From assembly GCA_021806865.1 (NCBI GenBank), contig JAKAPU010000039.1, forward strand, positions 1 to 17,094: a DNA stretch of 17,094 nt, written 5' to 3'. This document shows positions 5,956 through 13,045 of the stretch, one piece after another (position 1 is the stretch's first letter; every line of letters begins with the position of its first letter). The translations under genes were made by a program, and so were the position numbers. This DNA comes from an archaeon (GTDB lineage Archaea > Thermoproteota > Nitrososphaeria > Nitrososphaerales > CADDZS01). The notes below the pieces were generated by a model. It made no database searches, had not been told where the DNA came from, and saw only the letters and a program-made list of their open reading frames with translations.

Positions 5956-6324
5956 CTAGTCTTTCAGTATTCTCGTAGGCGGGAACGTAGTAGTTGGAAA
6001 TGTGAATAACATCACGACATCGTATTCAGGGTCACAAACGATTGTGTGAGGGACATCGGCTGGAAAGTAGATGGCGTCATGTTCCCGAAATCTATTTGTT
6101 TTCACTCCATCTGTAACTGCACCAGTTCCTGAAATCACGTAACACAACTCTTCTGTCTCGTGAACTACTGTTCTGGTAGTAGAGCCGGCTTTCAGAGTTG
6201 AAATTCCCAGCATCATGCTTCTAGCATCACATGTGTCTTTGGAAATCAAATCAACCGACCATCCACGACCAGCTAAGTCCTTTCTAACACCATTCTGCTC
6301 ATTAATTATCTCGATCTGGTTCAT
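5956..6324 (-). CDS. Small single-domain cupin protein
   Basis: A 122-residue cupin. Motif 1 is GSTTRTVVHETEELCYVISG, with His55 and Glu58/Glu59 as likely metal ligands. Motif 2 is AIYFPADVPHTIVC, with His93 the expected ligand. Only one histidine is present in motif 1 where two are usual, so the metal site is reduced. It could be a sugar or small-molecule isomerase, a non-haem iron oxygenase or a binding protein; the sequence does not decide. It is divergent from the gamma-carbonic-anhydrase-like gene, with its own promoter-like box at 6359-6368. Confidence 0.8.
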   Translation of the reverse strand: MNQIEIINEQNGVRKDLAGRGWSVDLISKDTCDARSMMLGISTLKAGSTTRTVVHETEELCYVISGTGAVTDGVKTNRFREHDAIYFPADVPHTIVCDPEYDVVMLFTFPTTTFPPTRILKD

Positions 6325-6358
6325 ATTGGATCTTCGTATCAGACCCGAATGGCTTGTT

Positions 6359-6368
6359 CCTATATTCC
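6359..6368 (-). promoter_or_regulatory. TATA-like box for the small cupin gene
   Basis: On the minus strand this reads GGAATATAGG. Transcription would start near 6337, about 13 nt before the ATG at 6324. Confidence 0.38.
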
Positions 6369-6436
6369 TTTTCTACCTAGAAGAAATTCAGGATCAGTTA
6401 CGATCCTTCGGCTGATTCTTCTTAGATGCACAATGC

Positions 6437-6444
6437 ATTAATTG
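6437..6444 (+). promoter_or_regulatory. TATA-like box for the gamma-carbonic-anhydrase-like gene
   Basis: ATTAATTG lies only 5 nt before the ATG at 6449 but about 32 nt before the ATG at 6476. A start site near 6466 would therefore serve the second ATG. This supports the shorter protein. Confidence 0.35.
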
Positions 6445-6475
6445 TTACATGACGGAAAGTGCAAGTCGGCTCACA

Positions 6476-7036
6476 ATGACAATATTGTCGTTCGAAGGTT
6501 TCTGGCCACGAATTTCCCGTAACTGTTTTGTCGCTGAGAATGCTACAGTCTTGGGAGATGTCTTTCTAGGCTGCGAAAGCTCGGTTTGGTACGGTGCTGT
6601 ACTAAGAGCGGATGGCGAGCGAATTAGGATCGGTAGGCGCACAAATGTACAGGATAATTGCGTGTTGCATGCGCATCCCGGTCATCCTGTGATCATAGGC
6701 GACAAAGTCAGTCTCGCCCATGGTTCCCTGATTCATGGAGCTAAGGTCGGGTCAAACTCTTCGATTGGTATGGGAACCATTTTGCTTTCTGGAAGCGAGG
6801 TGGGCAAGAATTGCGAAATTGGAGCTGGTCTTGTGCTCTTCAAAAACATCAAGATACCAGATAACACTTTGTTGATAGGTTCATTTAGCAACACTGTCAA
6901 GAAGGTTGACGCTCCTCGAGCGAAGATGCTATCAAGTTTCGCAACTGAACATTATCAGTTGAGCAAACGACTGTATTCTCGCCGGCTTGACCGTAGAGTA
7001 TCCAAATTGCCCCTCGCAAAAGTTGGTCGCAAATAG
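6476..7036 (+). CDS. Gamma-carbonic-anhydrase-family left-handed beta-helix protein
   Basis: A hexapeptide-repeat protein. From the second in-frame ATG it starts MTILSFEGFWPRI, the normal N-terminus of this family; an upstream ATG at 6449 adds nine residues. The three zinc-binding histidines of gamma carbonic anhydrases are all present: VLHAHPGH, then LAHGSLIHG (His74, His91 and His96 in the longer numbering). The preceding TNVQDNCVLH matches the family's R-x-N-x-Q-D region. Many relatives (YrdA, PaaY, CaiE) lack proven anhydrase activity; PaaY acts as a thioesterase beside phenylacetyl-CoA catabolism. The position in a catabolic block makes a thioesterase-like role possible, but this is inference. 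Its stop codon abuts the promoter box of the next gene. Confidence 0.88.
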   Translation: MTILSFEGFWPRISRNCFVAENATVLGDVFLGCESSVWYGAVLRADGERIRIGRRTNVQDNCVLHAHPGHPVIIGDKVSLAHGSLIHGAKVGSNSSIGMGTILLSGSEVGKNCEIGAGLVLFKNIKIPDNTLLIGSFSNTVKKVDAPRAKMLSSFATEHYQLSKRLYSRRLDRRVSKLPLAKVGRK

Positions 7037-7044
7037 ATATATTT
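7036..7044 (+). promoter_or_regulatory. TATA-like box for the bicupin gene, leaderless arrangement
   Basis: GATATATTT begins on the last base of the upstream stop codon and is centred 27 nt before the ATG at 7067. With an archaeal spacing of about 26 nt the transcript would begin at or next to the A of the ATG, and no ribosome-binding site is seen. This fits a leaderless messenger. Confidence 0.5.
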
Positions 7045-7066
7045 CCCGAGCTAAACTCAAACCGAC

Positions 7067-7936
7067 ATGTCAGATCCTGTTTTTGTGGAAGACTTTGAAA
7101 AATTGACTTGGATGACGGGAAAAGAATTTACCAAGATCACCGAACCAGGCAAGTTCGAAACTGGTCCAGTGAATGAAGAATACTTCTCAAAGTGGAGATT
7201 CAAGGTCTTTCGGATCGACCCTGCTACAAAGGGTGCGACAAGAGTGCTCACTCATACACCAGGATGGGAAGAACCAAATTTTGGTTATCATCTTCACACA
7301 GAAGAAGCTTTTCGGATATATGGTGAGGGCAAAATGCCAGACGAATCTTATTCAGGAGGAATTCAATACAACATCACGAGAGGTGGATCGTATACTTACA
7401 GACCACCGGGCTGGGTCCACGATGGCTCGACTTTGACAGATTCAATGTCATTCTTGACCAATGATGGACCCGCTACGCATCAAATGGCGCCTCGCGAATT
7501 GGTAGGCAAGAACGCGATGTACCCGGATGATCTTACAAAGGCAATCGGTCCAAGAGGATATATCAAACGATTGGACACCAACCTCATGCCTTGGGTTCCT
7601 ATTGTGAATTCTGACAAAAATCAGTATCTTTCGGGATACGATAACACTTCGAAAATCTCATACAAAGGACTCAGCAGAGACATATTCACAGGAGCAGAAA
7701 CCTTACTCATAAAATACGACGGAGGATATTCCGAATCAAATGGGGGCCTGACTACTGGTGAAGTTGAGATCTTTGTACTAGAAGGTGATCTTAGATTATT
7801 CGGGAAGAGGTTCGGAAAATACGCCTATGCCTACGTTCCAAGAGGTTACGAAGTAGGAAGTCCACAATCGGAAACTGGTTGCACTTTTCTGATCAAATCT
7901 AGCCACGGAACATGGTTCCATTCTCGTCGATTGTAA
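7067..7936 (+). CDS. Bicupin protein with one degenerate cupin
   Basis: A 289-residue protein with two cupin halves. The first (about 45-140) has the metal residues: GYHLHTEEAFRIYGE gives His75, His77 and Glu79/Glu80, and RPPGWVHDG gives His118. The second (about 205-285) keeps the strand pattern, GEVEIFVLEGDLRLFG and YAYVPRGYEVG, but has no histidines at the usual positions, so it is probably structural. The overall look is similar to DUF4437-like cupins of unknown function. Bicupins with one active half include dioxygenases and isomerases; neither can be chosen. It has its own promoter and may be read together with the MaoC-like gene 57 nt downstream. Confidence 0.78.
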   Translation: MSDPVFVEDFEKLTWMTGKEFTKITEPGKFETGPVNEEYFSKWRFKVFRIDPATKGATRVLTHTPGWEEPNFGYHLHTEEAFRIYGEGKMPDESYSGGIQYNITRGGSYTYRPPGWVHDGSTLTDSMSFLTNDGPATHQMAPRELVGKNAMYPDDLTKAIGPRGYIKRLDTNLMPWVPIVNSDKNQYLSGYDNTSKISYKGLSRDIFTGAETLLIKYDGGYSESNGGLTTGEVEIFVLEGDLRLFGKRFGKYAYAYVPRGYEVGSPQSETGCTFLIKSSHGTWFHSRRL

Positions 7937-7993
7937 TCGTCGCGCGATTGATACAAGTCCGAGAATCCGACTATTCTGGAGAAAGATTGGAAA

Positions 7994-8515
7994 ATGTCCA
8001 GCATTGAGAAACAGACTTCAGAGGCCCATGTAGCGCTTGACAGCCAGGACGGTCCTTTCTATGAAGATCTAGAAGTTGGTCAGAAAATAAACCACCAAGA
8101 CGGACGTACAATTACCGAGACAGACAATATCTGGTTCTCTTTGCTCTCATGTAACAACAATCCAGTTCACACCAACCAAGATTATACCCAGAAAAATTTC
8201 GCCAAGGCGCCTTTCGAAGGAAGAATGGTGGTCAACTCTTTGTTAGTGCTCTCGGTCGTGATTGGACTGAGCGTGAAGGACACGAGCAAGAACGGAATAA
8301 TGCTTGAGATCCAAAGTTGCAAGCTGACAAATCCCACTTTCGCAGGGGATACACTATATTCGAGATCTGAAGTGATCAGTAAGAGAGAATCGAAAACTCA
8401 TCCGAACATGGGAATAATTTCTGTCAAGACAATCGGGTACAATCAGAAGAACATTCAAGTATTGGAACTCCAGCGGGCTTTTATGATCCGTAAAAATGGA
8501 AAGACTTGGCAATAG
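7994..8515 (+). CDS. MaoC-like hot-dog dehydratase/hydratase
   Basis: A 173-residue single hot-dog domain. FYEDLEVGQKI (about 22-32) and the NNNPVHTNQDY stretch (54-64) match the MaoC family, whose members hydrate enoyl-CoA or mesaconyl-CoA-type substrates. The catalytic pair is normally Asp-x4-His; here His59 is kept but the Asp position is Asn54. Some mesaconyl-CoA hydratase-like relatives seem to have Asn-rich versions of this loop, so activity is not excluded. A GGAG motif at about 7979 precedes the ATG at good spacing. It follows the bicupin by 57 nt and precedes the TrmB-like gene by 33 nt, with a T-run right after the stop. Confidence 0.85.
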   Translation: MSSIEKQTSEAHVALDSQDGPFYEDLEVGQKINHQDGRTITETDNIWFSLLSCNNNPVHTNQDYTQKNFAKAPFEGRMVVNSLLVLSVVIGLSVKDTSKNGIMLEIQSCKLTNPTFAGDTLYSRSEVISKRESKTHPNMGIISVKTIGYNQKNIQVLELQRAFMIRKNGKTWQ

Positions 8516-8516
8516 A

Positions 8517-8524
8517 TTTTTCTC
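8517..8524 (+). terminator. Short T-rich tract after the MaoC-like gene
   Basis: TTTTTCTC starts two bases past the stop codon. Archaeal terminators are often plain oligo-T tracts, so this may end or attenuate the bicupin-MaoC transcript before the TrmB-like gene. No hairpin precedes it. Confidence 0.22.
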
Positions 8525-8548
8525 TTAGACTCAGTAAGCTGCTTATGC

Positions 8549-9418
8549 TTGTCAAGTATTGAAGAGGGCCAGAGTTCTGAGTTCAGAACTTTATCTAGCG
8601 ATCTATCTTCTTGCGGACTCTCGTTGAGCCAATCCAAGATGTATCTGTACCTGCTCTCAAGGGGGATTTCTACAGCAGGAGCGATTTCGAGGTCGCTTGG
8701 GCTACATAGAGTGGATGTATACCGAAAGATACGAGAGTTGCAGGATCTAGGATTGCTTGAAACCCATGTCAGCTCTCCAAAGAGATACACTGTCGTTGAG
8801 CCTAAGATAGCCCTATCTTCCTTGTTGCATAGAAGAGTTGCTGAAGTGGAAGATACTAAGAGGAAGATGAGCGATCTAATGCCGCAGTTAATACAATACA
8901 AGACATCTTCTATGAGATATAGAAGGCCTGTGAATGAGGGCCAGAGCTTTGAAAGTTTCTGTAGTCTCGTTGTAGGGCGTATGCGATACTATAGAGAGAT
9001 TAAACGCCTAATAAAATCCTCACAAAACGAAGTTTTGAGAATTGTTTCGGCAGGAGGAGTAGTACGGACTTTCAAATCCGGACTATTTGAGTACTATGTT
9101 CAGGCCAAGAAGCGAGGAGTTAGGCTCAGAATGATATCTGAGGTAACTAGTGATAATCAATCCTTCTGTAAGAGATTATCAGACATTGTTGAAATTAGAA
9201 ACCTTGAGGGGGTGCATCTCCGATTTACCGTGATTGATAATGCCGTTTCTGTCTTAAGTGCAAAGTTTGATGAGAATTCGCTGTCTGTTGAATCATCCTC
9301 TGATAGTTATCTGGTACTGAGAGATCAGAAATTCACCGAAGCATTCAGATTCTTCTTTGAACATGTGTGGAAGGCGGCGCGCCCTTTCAATTTAACATCA
9401 GAAAGTGTAGGTAGCTAA
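8549..9418 (+). CDS. TrmB-family transcriptional regulator
   Basis: A 289-residue protein. Residues about 18-80 form a TrmB-type winged helix (LGLSQSKMYLYLLSRGI-like, then AGAISRSLGLHRVDVYRKIRELQDLGLLE and a KRYTVVEP wing). A coiled-coil linker follows (about 95-118, VAEVEDTKRKM). The C-terminal part (about 130-280) fits the phospholipase-D-like TrmB effector domain (EVLRIVSAGGV, YVQAKKRGVRLRMISEV, AFRFFFEHVWKA). TrmB proteins usually sense sugars or other metabolites and control transport or central metabolism. Its place between the enzyme block and the CoA genes makes control of one or both plausible. The start is TTG at 8549. Confidence 0.87.
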   Translation: MSSIEEGQSSEFRTLSSDLSSCGLSLSQSKMYLYLLSRGISTAGAISRSLGLHRVDVYRKIRELQDLGLLETHVSSPKRYTVVEPKIALSSLLHRRVAEVEDTKRKMSDLMPQLIQYKTSSMRYRRPVNEGQSFESFCSLVVGRMRYYREIKRLIKSSQNEVLRIVSAGGVVRTFKSGLFEYYVQAKKRGVRLRMISEVTSDNQSFCKRLSDIVEIRNLEGVHLRFTVIDNAVSVLSAKFDENSLSVESSSDSYLVLRDQKFTEAFRFFFEHVWKAARPFNLTSESVGS

Positions 9419-9432
9419 CTGTTACACTCTCC

Positions 9433-9442
9433 AATTTTAAAG
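9433..9442 (+). promoter_or_regulatory. TATA-like box for the ParB-like gene
   Basis: AATTTTAAAG is centred about 35 nt before the TTG start at 9473, giving a predicted leader near 10 nt. It suggests the ParB-like gene has its own promoter rather than depending on the TrmB-like gene. Confidence 0.42.
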
Positions 9443-9472
9443 GGAGTTCTTGATTCAACAGCTTAGTCACAA

Positions 9473-10426
9473 TTGCTGGGTCAAGAATCTGCTCAAGAAC
9501 GAACTCGTATTTTATCACTTAGTGAGTTATTCCTAGACGATTTGACTTCAATCAGACTTGCTGACGACTTCACACAAGAGTTCAACGAACTAGAAGCTTC
9601 CATCAGAGCCAATGGCTTACTTCATCCATTGATTGCGAGACCTTCGAAGTTCTCTGGTCGTTACGAAATTGTATGTGGTCGAAGGCGATACCTGGCCTGC
9701 AAGAAAATCGGCTTCGCAGAGATTCCTTGCCTGATACTGGAACTAAGCGATAGAGAGGCTTTGGAATATTCAATAGTCGAAAATTTGCAGCGAAAGAACC
9801 TTGATCCGATCGAAGAAGCTGAAGCATTCAAGCGTTACCTAGTCAATTTTGGCAGGGGAGGCATTACCAGACTTGGAACAAAGATAGGAAAGAGCGACGA
9901 ATATGTGTCTCACAGACTGCTGCTTTTGGGGCTACCTAAGGAAGTCACTAGTCGTATTCGTAGGCGCCTACTGAAGCCGAGTCTGGCTACAGAACTGATA
10001 TGGGTGAAAGATCCAGTTAAACAGATTACTTTGGCAGACGAAATTACCAAAAGAAATTTGTCGTTCAAGGAAACTCGTATTGCTGCAAAAATCATTCGCG
10101 AACAGGGGATGTCGGCTGAAGAGGCCGCAGACAAAGCAATCCGTCATGTAAAGCGAGAATGTAAGAGTTCTGGCGATGAACTTTTGTCTGGAGGTGATGT
10201 GGCTGTAGATCCATGGGTTTCTTACAATGACCCGGGATTTGAGGGAGAGGAATTTGCATCTTGCAAACATGCAATCTTGATTGTCAGAAGCTGTCTCTCT
10301 GGCCTTGACCTTCTCATAGATAAAACTCCAGATTTGAGAGTTAGAGACATGCTGATGCAGCAGCGGAAATCAGTACATACCATATTAGATGAGATAATCC
10401 GTACTTCCTTGCAGTATCAACATTGA
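9473..10426 (+). CDS. Orphan ParB/Spo0J-like DNA-binding protein
   Basis: A 317-residue protein with the ParB order of motifs. GLLHPLIARP (48-57) is box I; CGRRRYLACKK (68-78) matches the GERRxRA nucleotide motif with Gly-Arg-Arg-Arg; ENLQRKNLDPIEEAEAF (103-119) matches the ENIQRxDLxPxEEA motif. Together these form the CTP-binding N-terminal domain. A helix-turn-helix follows (about 128-156, ITRLGTKIGKSDEYVSHRLLLLGLP). The C-terminal 100 residues are unrecognised. No ParA ATPase lies within the window, so a partition role is not shown; ParB-like proteins also act as regulators. The start is TTG. It converges on the CoA-transferase gene with only 12 nt between the stops. Confidence 0.87.
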   Translation: MLGQESAQERTRILSLSELFLDDLTSIRLADDFTQEFNELEASIRANGLLHPLIARPSKFSGRYEIVCGRRRYLACKKIGFAEIPCLILELSDREALEYSIVENLQRKNLDPIEEAEAFKRYLVNFGRGGITRLGTKIGKSDEYVSHRLLLLGLPKEVTSRIRRRLLKPSLATELIWVKDPVKQITLADEITKRNLSFKETRIAAKIIREQGMSAEEAADKAIRHVKRECKSSGDELLSGGDVAVDPWVSYNDPGFEGEEFASCKHAILIVRSCLSGLDLLIDKTPDLRVRDMLMQQRKSVHTILDEIIRTSLQYQH

Positions 10427-10440
10427 GAGAGCCCTTCTCT
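10426..10440. terminator. Small hairpin between convergent stops
   Basis: AGAGA and TCTCT surround the loop GCCCT exactly where the ParB-like and CoA-transferase genes end. A 5-bp stem is weak and there is no T-run, so a shared bidirectional terminator is only a possibility. Confidence 0.2.
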
Positions 10441-11608
10441 AAATAATCTGTCTGGACTCCAAGTATCTGATGCTCTCTTCATCATAGCCCAGCTCTCTAA
10501 GTGTCTTATGTGTGTCCGCGCCTAAATTCGGAACGGCAGCAACTCGATTCGCCCTTCCTTTTCGTAATGATTGATGCTGAACCGTTGGTGGAGTTACAAT
10601 TTTCACCTTCTTACCATTATAATTCGTTAGAGCGAGAACATTCCGTGTTGAAAGTTCCCTGTTTCTGTACACATCCCTGATTGTATTTACCTTAGCGCAT
10701 GGAGTTTGAGAGCTTATCCTTCTTATAGCCTCCTGGGCGTCTAGCATACCAATTCTCTTGCTGATTCTTTCTTCAACTTGATGTCTATGCTTTAACCGGA
10801 AAGACATTTGGTCATAGCTGCGGGGCAGATTAAGCCTCAGTACCTCGTCAAGCTTCTTCCATTGCGAATCGTTCAAAGTAGCTATGAATATGAATTGAGA
10901 ATCCCTTGTCTTGAAAACGCGATGTGGGCAATAGCCAAAGTGACCAGAGCCTAACCTCTGAGGAACATTTCCACTTATTCCGTAATATGTCAGCCAGTAA
11001 CCATTCCAATACACAGACATATCTAACAAGGAAATCTCAACGAATCTTCCTACGCCCGTACTACGAGATTCCAGAAGTGCGGCTAAGATCTCAATAGCAC
11101 CATACGCGGCGGCTCCTAAGTCAACAGATGGGTTTCCAACTCGAAGAGGTTCGCCATCTGGCTCGCCGGTAAGAGACATTGTGCCACTTAGTGCCTGAGC
11201 GATTGCATCAAACGCTGGTTTATAGTAGTCCTTCGTGCCGCGTGCAAAGCCCTTGATTGAACAGTACACTAACTTTTGATTTAGTCTTCTAAGATGTGGG
11301 AAGGAAAAACCGAGTCGTTCAGGCACATCTGGTCCTAAATTCTCTATGAATAGATCAGCGGTTGATATGAGCTTCCATAGAATCTTTTTTCCTTCTGCTG
11401 ACTTCAGGTTCAAGCAAACGCTCTTCTTACCATAATTATAGTTCGCAAATCCCCACGGACTTACTTGCCTTGATGGGTCGCCTATCTTGGGCTGTTCAAT
11501 CTTTATGACAGTAGCTCCAAGAGTAGAGAGCAATGATCCGAGTGCAGGACCTGCAACAAGTGTTGAAGCCTCAATGACCTTGAGTCCTCTGAGTGGACGC
11601 GGTAGCAA
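10439..11608 (-). CDS. Class III CoA-transferase (CaiB/BaiF/Frc family)
   Basis: With the TTG at 11608 the protein has 389 residues, the usual family size, and begins MLPRPLRGLKVIEASTLVAG, the normal N-terminus. The open frame continues upstream to 11755, but those 49 residues look unlike the family and would overlap the divergent dehydrogenase gene. Conserved parts are GATVIKIEQP (31-40), the NYGKKSV loop (58-64), and KPAFDAIAQALSG (130-142), whose Asp134 is the expected catalytic aspartate. The family moves CoA between carboxylic acids. No substrate can be named. The divergent acyl-CoA dehydrogenase suggests activation of an organic acid followed by oxidation of its CoA ester. Confidence 0.9.
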   Translation of the reverse strand: MLPRPLRGLKVIEASTLVAGPALGSLLSTLGATVIKIEQPKIGDPSRQVSPWGFANYNYGKKSVCLNLKSAEGKKILWKLISTADLFIENLGPDVPERLGFSFPHLRRLNQKLVYCSIKGFARGTKDYYKPAFDAIAQALSGTMSLTGEPDGEPLRVGNPSVDLGAAAYGAIEILAALLESRSTGVGRFVEISLLDMSVYWNGYWLTYYGISGNVPQRLGSGHFGYCPHRVFKTRDSQFIFIATLNDSQWKKLDEVLRLNLPRSYDQMSFRLKHRHQVEERISKRIGMLDAQEAIRRISSQTPCAKVNTIRDVYRNRELSTRNVLALTNYNGKKVKIVTPPTVQHQSLRKGRANRVAAVPNLGADTHKTLRELGYDEESIRYLESRQII

Positions 11609-11630
11609 AGCAATGATGCTTCGGATGTAC

Positions 11631-11650
11631 GGGTTAATGAGACTTAACCC
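11631..11650. promoter_or_regulatory. Palindrome between the CoA-transferase and dehydrogenase genes
   Basis: GGGTTAA and TTAACCC are perfect 7-bp inverted arms around TGAGAC. The site lies about 22 nt upstream of the transferase TTG and about 78 nt upstream of the dehydrogenase ATG, where a regulator could touch both promoters. The spacing suits a dimeric winged-helix protein. Which one binds is not known. Confidence 0.45.
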
Positions 11651-11678
11651 TGTTAACTCAAGATCGCGCCTGAAAAGG

Positions 11679-11686
11679 ATTTTTAG
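11679..11686 (+). promoter_or_regulatory. TATA-like box for the acyl-CoA dehydrogenase gene
   Basis: ATTTTTAG lies about 47 nt before the ATG at 11729. Transcription would start near 11708, and a purine-rich GAAGAAGGA stretch at 11714-11722 could bind the ribosome. Confidence 0.28.
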
Positions 11687-11728
11687 GTAATTTGATGGGA
11701 CGTATTCAAAGTTGAAGAAGGAATCAAC

Positions 11729-12889
11729 ATGGATTTCGAACTGTCCGATGAACAAGAATTGATAAGAAGTAAGACCAGGGAGATTTGTGAAAAGTATTCT
11801 GCTTCTTACTGGCGAGATTTGGATCGGCGCAAGATGTATCCTGAGGTGTTCGTCAAAGAACTAACAAATGCGGGCCTCCTCTCGACCCTCATACCTCAGC
11901 GATATGGAGGCGCAGGTTTGGGATTAACTGATTCGAGTATAATCCTCGAAGAAATAAACAGAAGCGGAGGCAATAGTGCTGCATGCCATGCTCAAATGTA
12001 CATAATGGGCACGCTCCTAAGACACGGAAGTGACGAACAAAAAAACGAATACCTACCTAAGATAGCCTCTGGCGAACTCAGACTTCAAGCGTTCGGTGTT
12101 ACCGAACCTCAAGCTGGCATAGATACGGCTCGAATTGAAACGTTTGCCGAAAAGAAAGGCGGCAAGTATGTCATTAATGGTAGAAAAATATTCACTTCAA
12201 GAGTACAGCATTCGGATCTAATGCTGTTGCTCGTTAGAACGAAGCGCTTCGACCAGGTTGAACGAAAGACTGATGGAATGAGTATATTTCTTGTCGATCT
12301 CAGAGAGAACAGAGACTCTATCAAAGTATCTCCTATCGAGACGATGATAAATCACGAGACGAATGAATTGCAGATTGAGAATTTGCAAGTTCCAGAATCC
12401 AGTTTGGTTGGACATGAGGGAGAGGGATTCAAGTACATACTTGACGGAATGAATGCTGAAAGAATACTCATAGCAGCTGAATGTATTGGAGATTCAGAAT
12501 TCTGTCTTGGACGAGCACTGGACCATGCTAGATCCAGGATTGTGTTTGACAGACCCATTGGCAAAAACCAGGGAGTACAGTTTCCGATTTCTGAAGCTTA
12601 CGCAAGAGTCCAGGCGGCCGATTTGATGAGATACAAGGCTGCTACACTATTTGACAATGGAAGGCCATGTGGAAAAGAAGCGAATTTGGCAAAGTATCTT
12701 GCATCTGAAGCATCGTTACAGTCTGCGAATGTGGCAATGACGACGTTAGGTGGTTATGGGATGGCGGTCACCTATGATGTTGAGCGGAAGCTAAGAGAGT
12801 CTCGACTTTTCATAGTTGCACCAATCCCAAACTACATGATTCTGAGTTATATCGGGGAGCACGTGTTGGGGCTACCACGCTCATTTTGA
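11729..12889 (+). CDS. Acyl-CoA dehydrogenase family flavoprotein
   Basis: A 386-residue protein of standard length. Visible parts are the helical N-terminus (MDFELSDEQELIRSKTREIC), PQRYGGAGLG (56-65), the flavin-binding AFGVTEPQAGID region (121-132), NGRKIFTS (150-157), the RPIGKNQGVQFPISE segment (275-289), and LGGYGMAVTYDVERKLRESR. The common catalytic Glu of the C-terminal EGT motif is absent; that region reads IVAPIPNYMI. In isovaleryl-CoA-dehydrogenase-like members the base lies instead in helix G, and here Glu244 in GMNAERILIAAE fits that place. It probably oxidises a short or branched acyl-CoA with an electron-transfer flavoprotein as partner, neither visible here. It is divergent from the CoA-transferase. 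Confidence 0.93.
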   Translation: MDFELSDEQELIRSKTREICEKYSASYWRDLDRRKMYPEVFVKELTNAGLLSTLIPQRYGGAGLGLTDSSIILEEINRSGGNSAACHAQMYIMGTLLRHGSDEQKNEYLPKIASGELRLQAFGVTEPQAGIDTARIETFAEKKGGKYVINGRKIFTSRVQHSDLMLLLVRTKRFDQVERKTDGMSIFLVDLRENRDSIKVSPIETMINHETNELQIENLQVPESSLVGHEGEGFKYILDGMNAERILIAAECIGDSEFCLGRALDHARSRIVFDRPIGKNQGVQFPISEAYARVQAADLMRYKAATLFDNGRPCGKEANLAKYLASEASLQSANVAMTTLGGYGMAVTYDVERKLRESRLFIVAPIPNYMILSYIGEHVLGLPRSF

Positions 12890-13004
12890 TTTCTGATGGG
12901 CTACTGCGCAAGAAGACCGGGTATTCCATTCGAAATTCGTGGTTGGATCTGTAGATTGTCTGGCAGAATGTTGCAATATGTAGAGCCCTATTAAACCTGA
13001 TTAA

Positions 13005-13013
13005 GCTTTAAAT
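13005..13013 (+). promoter_or_regulatory. TATA-like box for the ABC transporter operon
   Basis: GCTTTAAAT is a good archaeal box centred about 37 nt before the TTG start at 13046. Transcription would begin near 13035. Short GCCCTA (12985-12990) and TAGGGC (13028-13033) arms flank it at some distance. Confidence 0.48.
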
Positions 13014-13045
13014 CCCTAAAACAGAACTAGGGCGATGGGATACTT

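Noticed and set aside
9473..10426. ParB-like gene as evidence of a plasmid or integrated replicon
   Set aside because: No ParA, replication initiator, integrase or origin is visible, and the neighbours are ordinary metabolic genes.
11609..11755. N-terminal 49-residue extension of the CoA-transferase
   Set aside because: It does not look like the family, overlaps the divergent dehydrogenase start, and the TTG at 11608 gives the standard N-terminus and length.
12985..13033. GCCCTA / TAGGGC arms flanking the transporter TATA box as an operator
   Set aside because: Six-base arms 37 nt apart are easily found by chance, and TCCCTA between them weakens the pattern.
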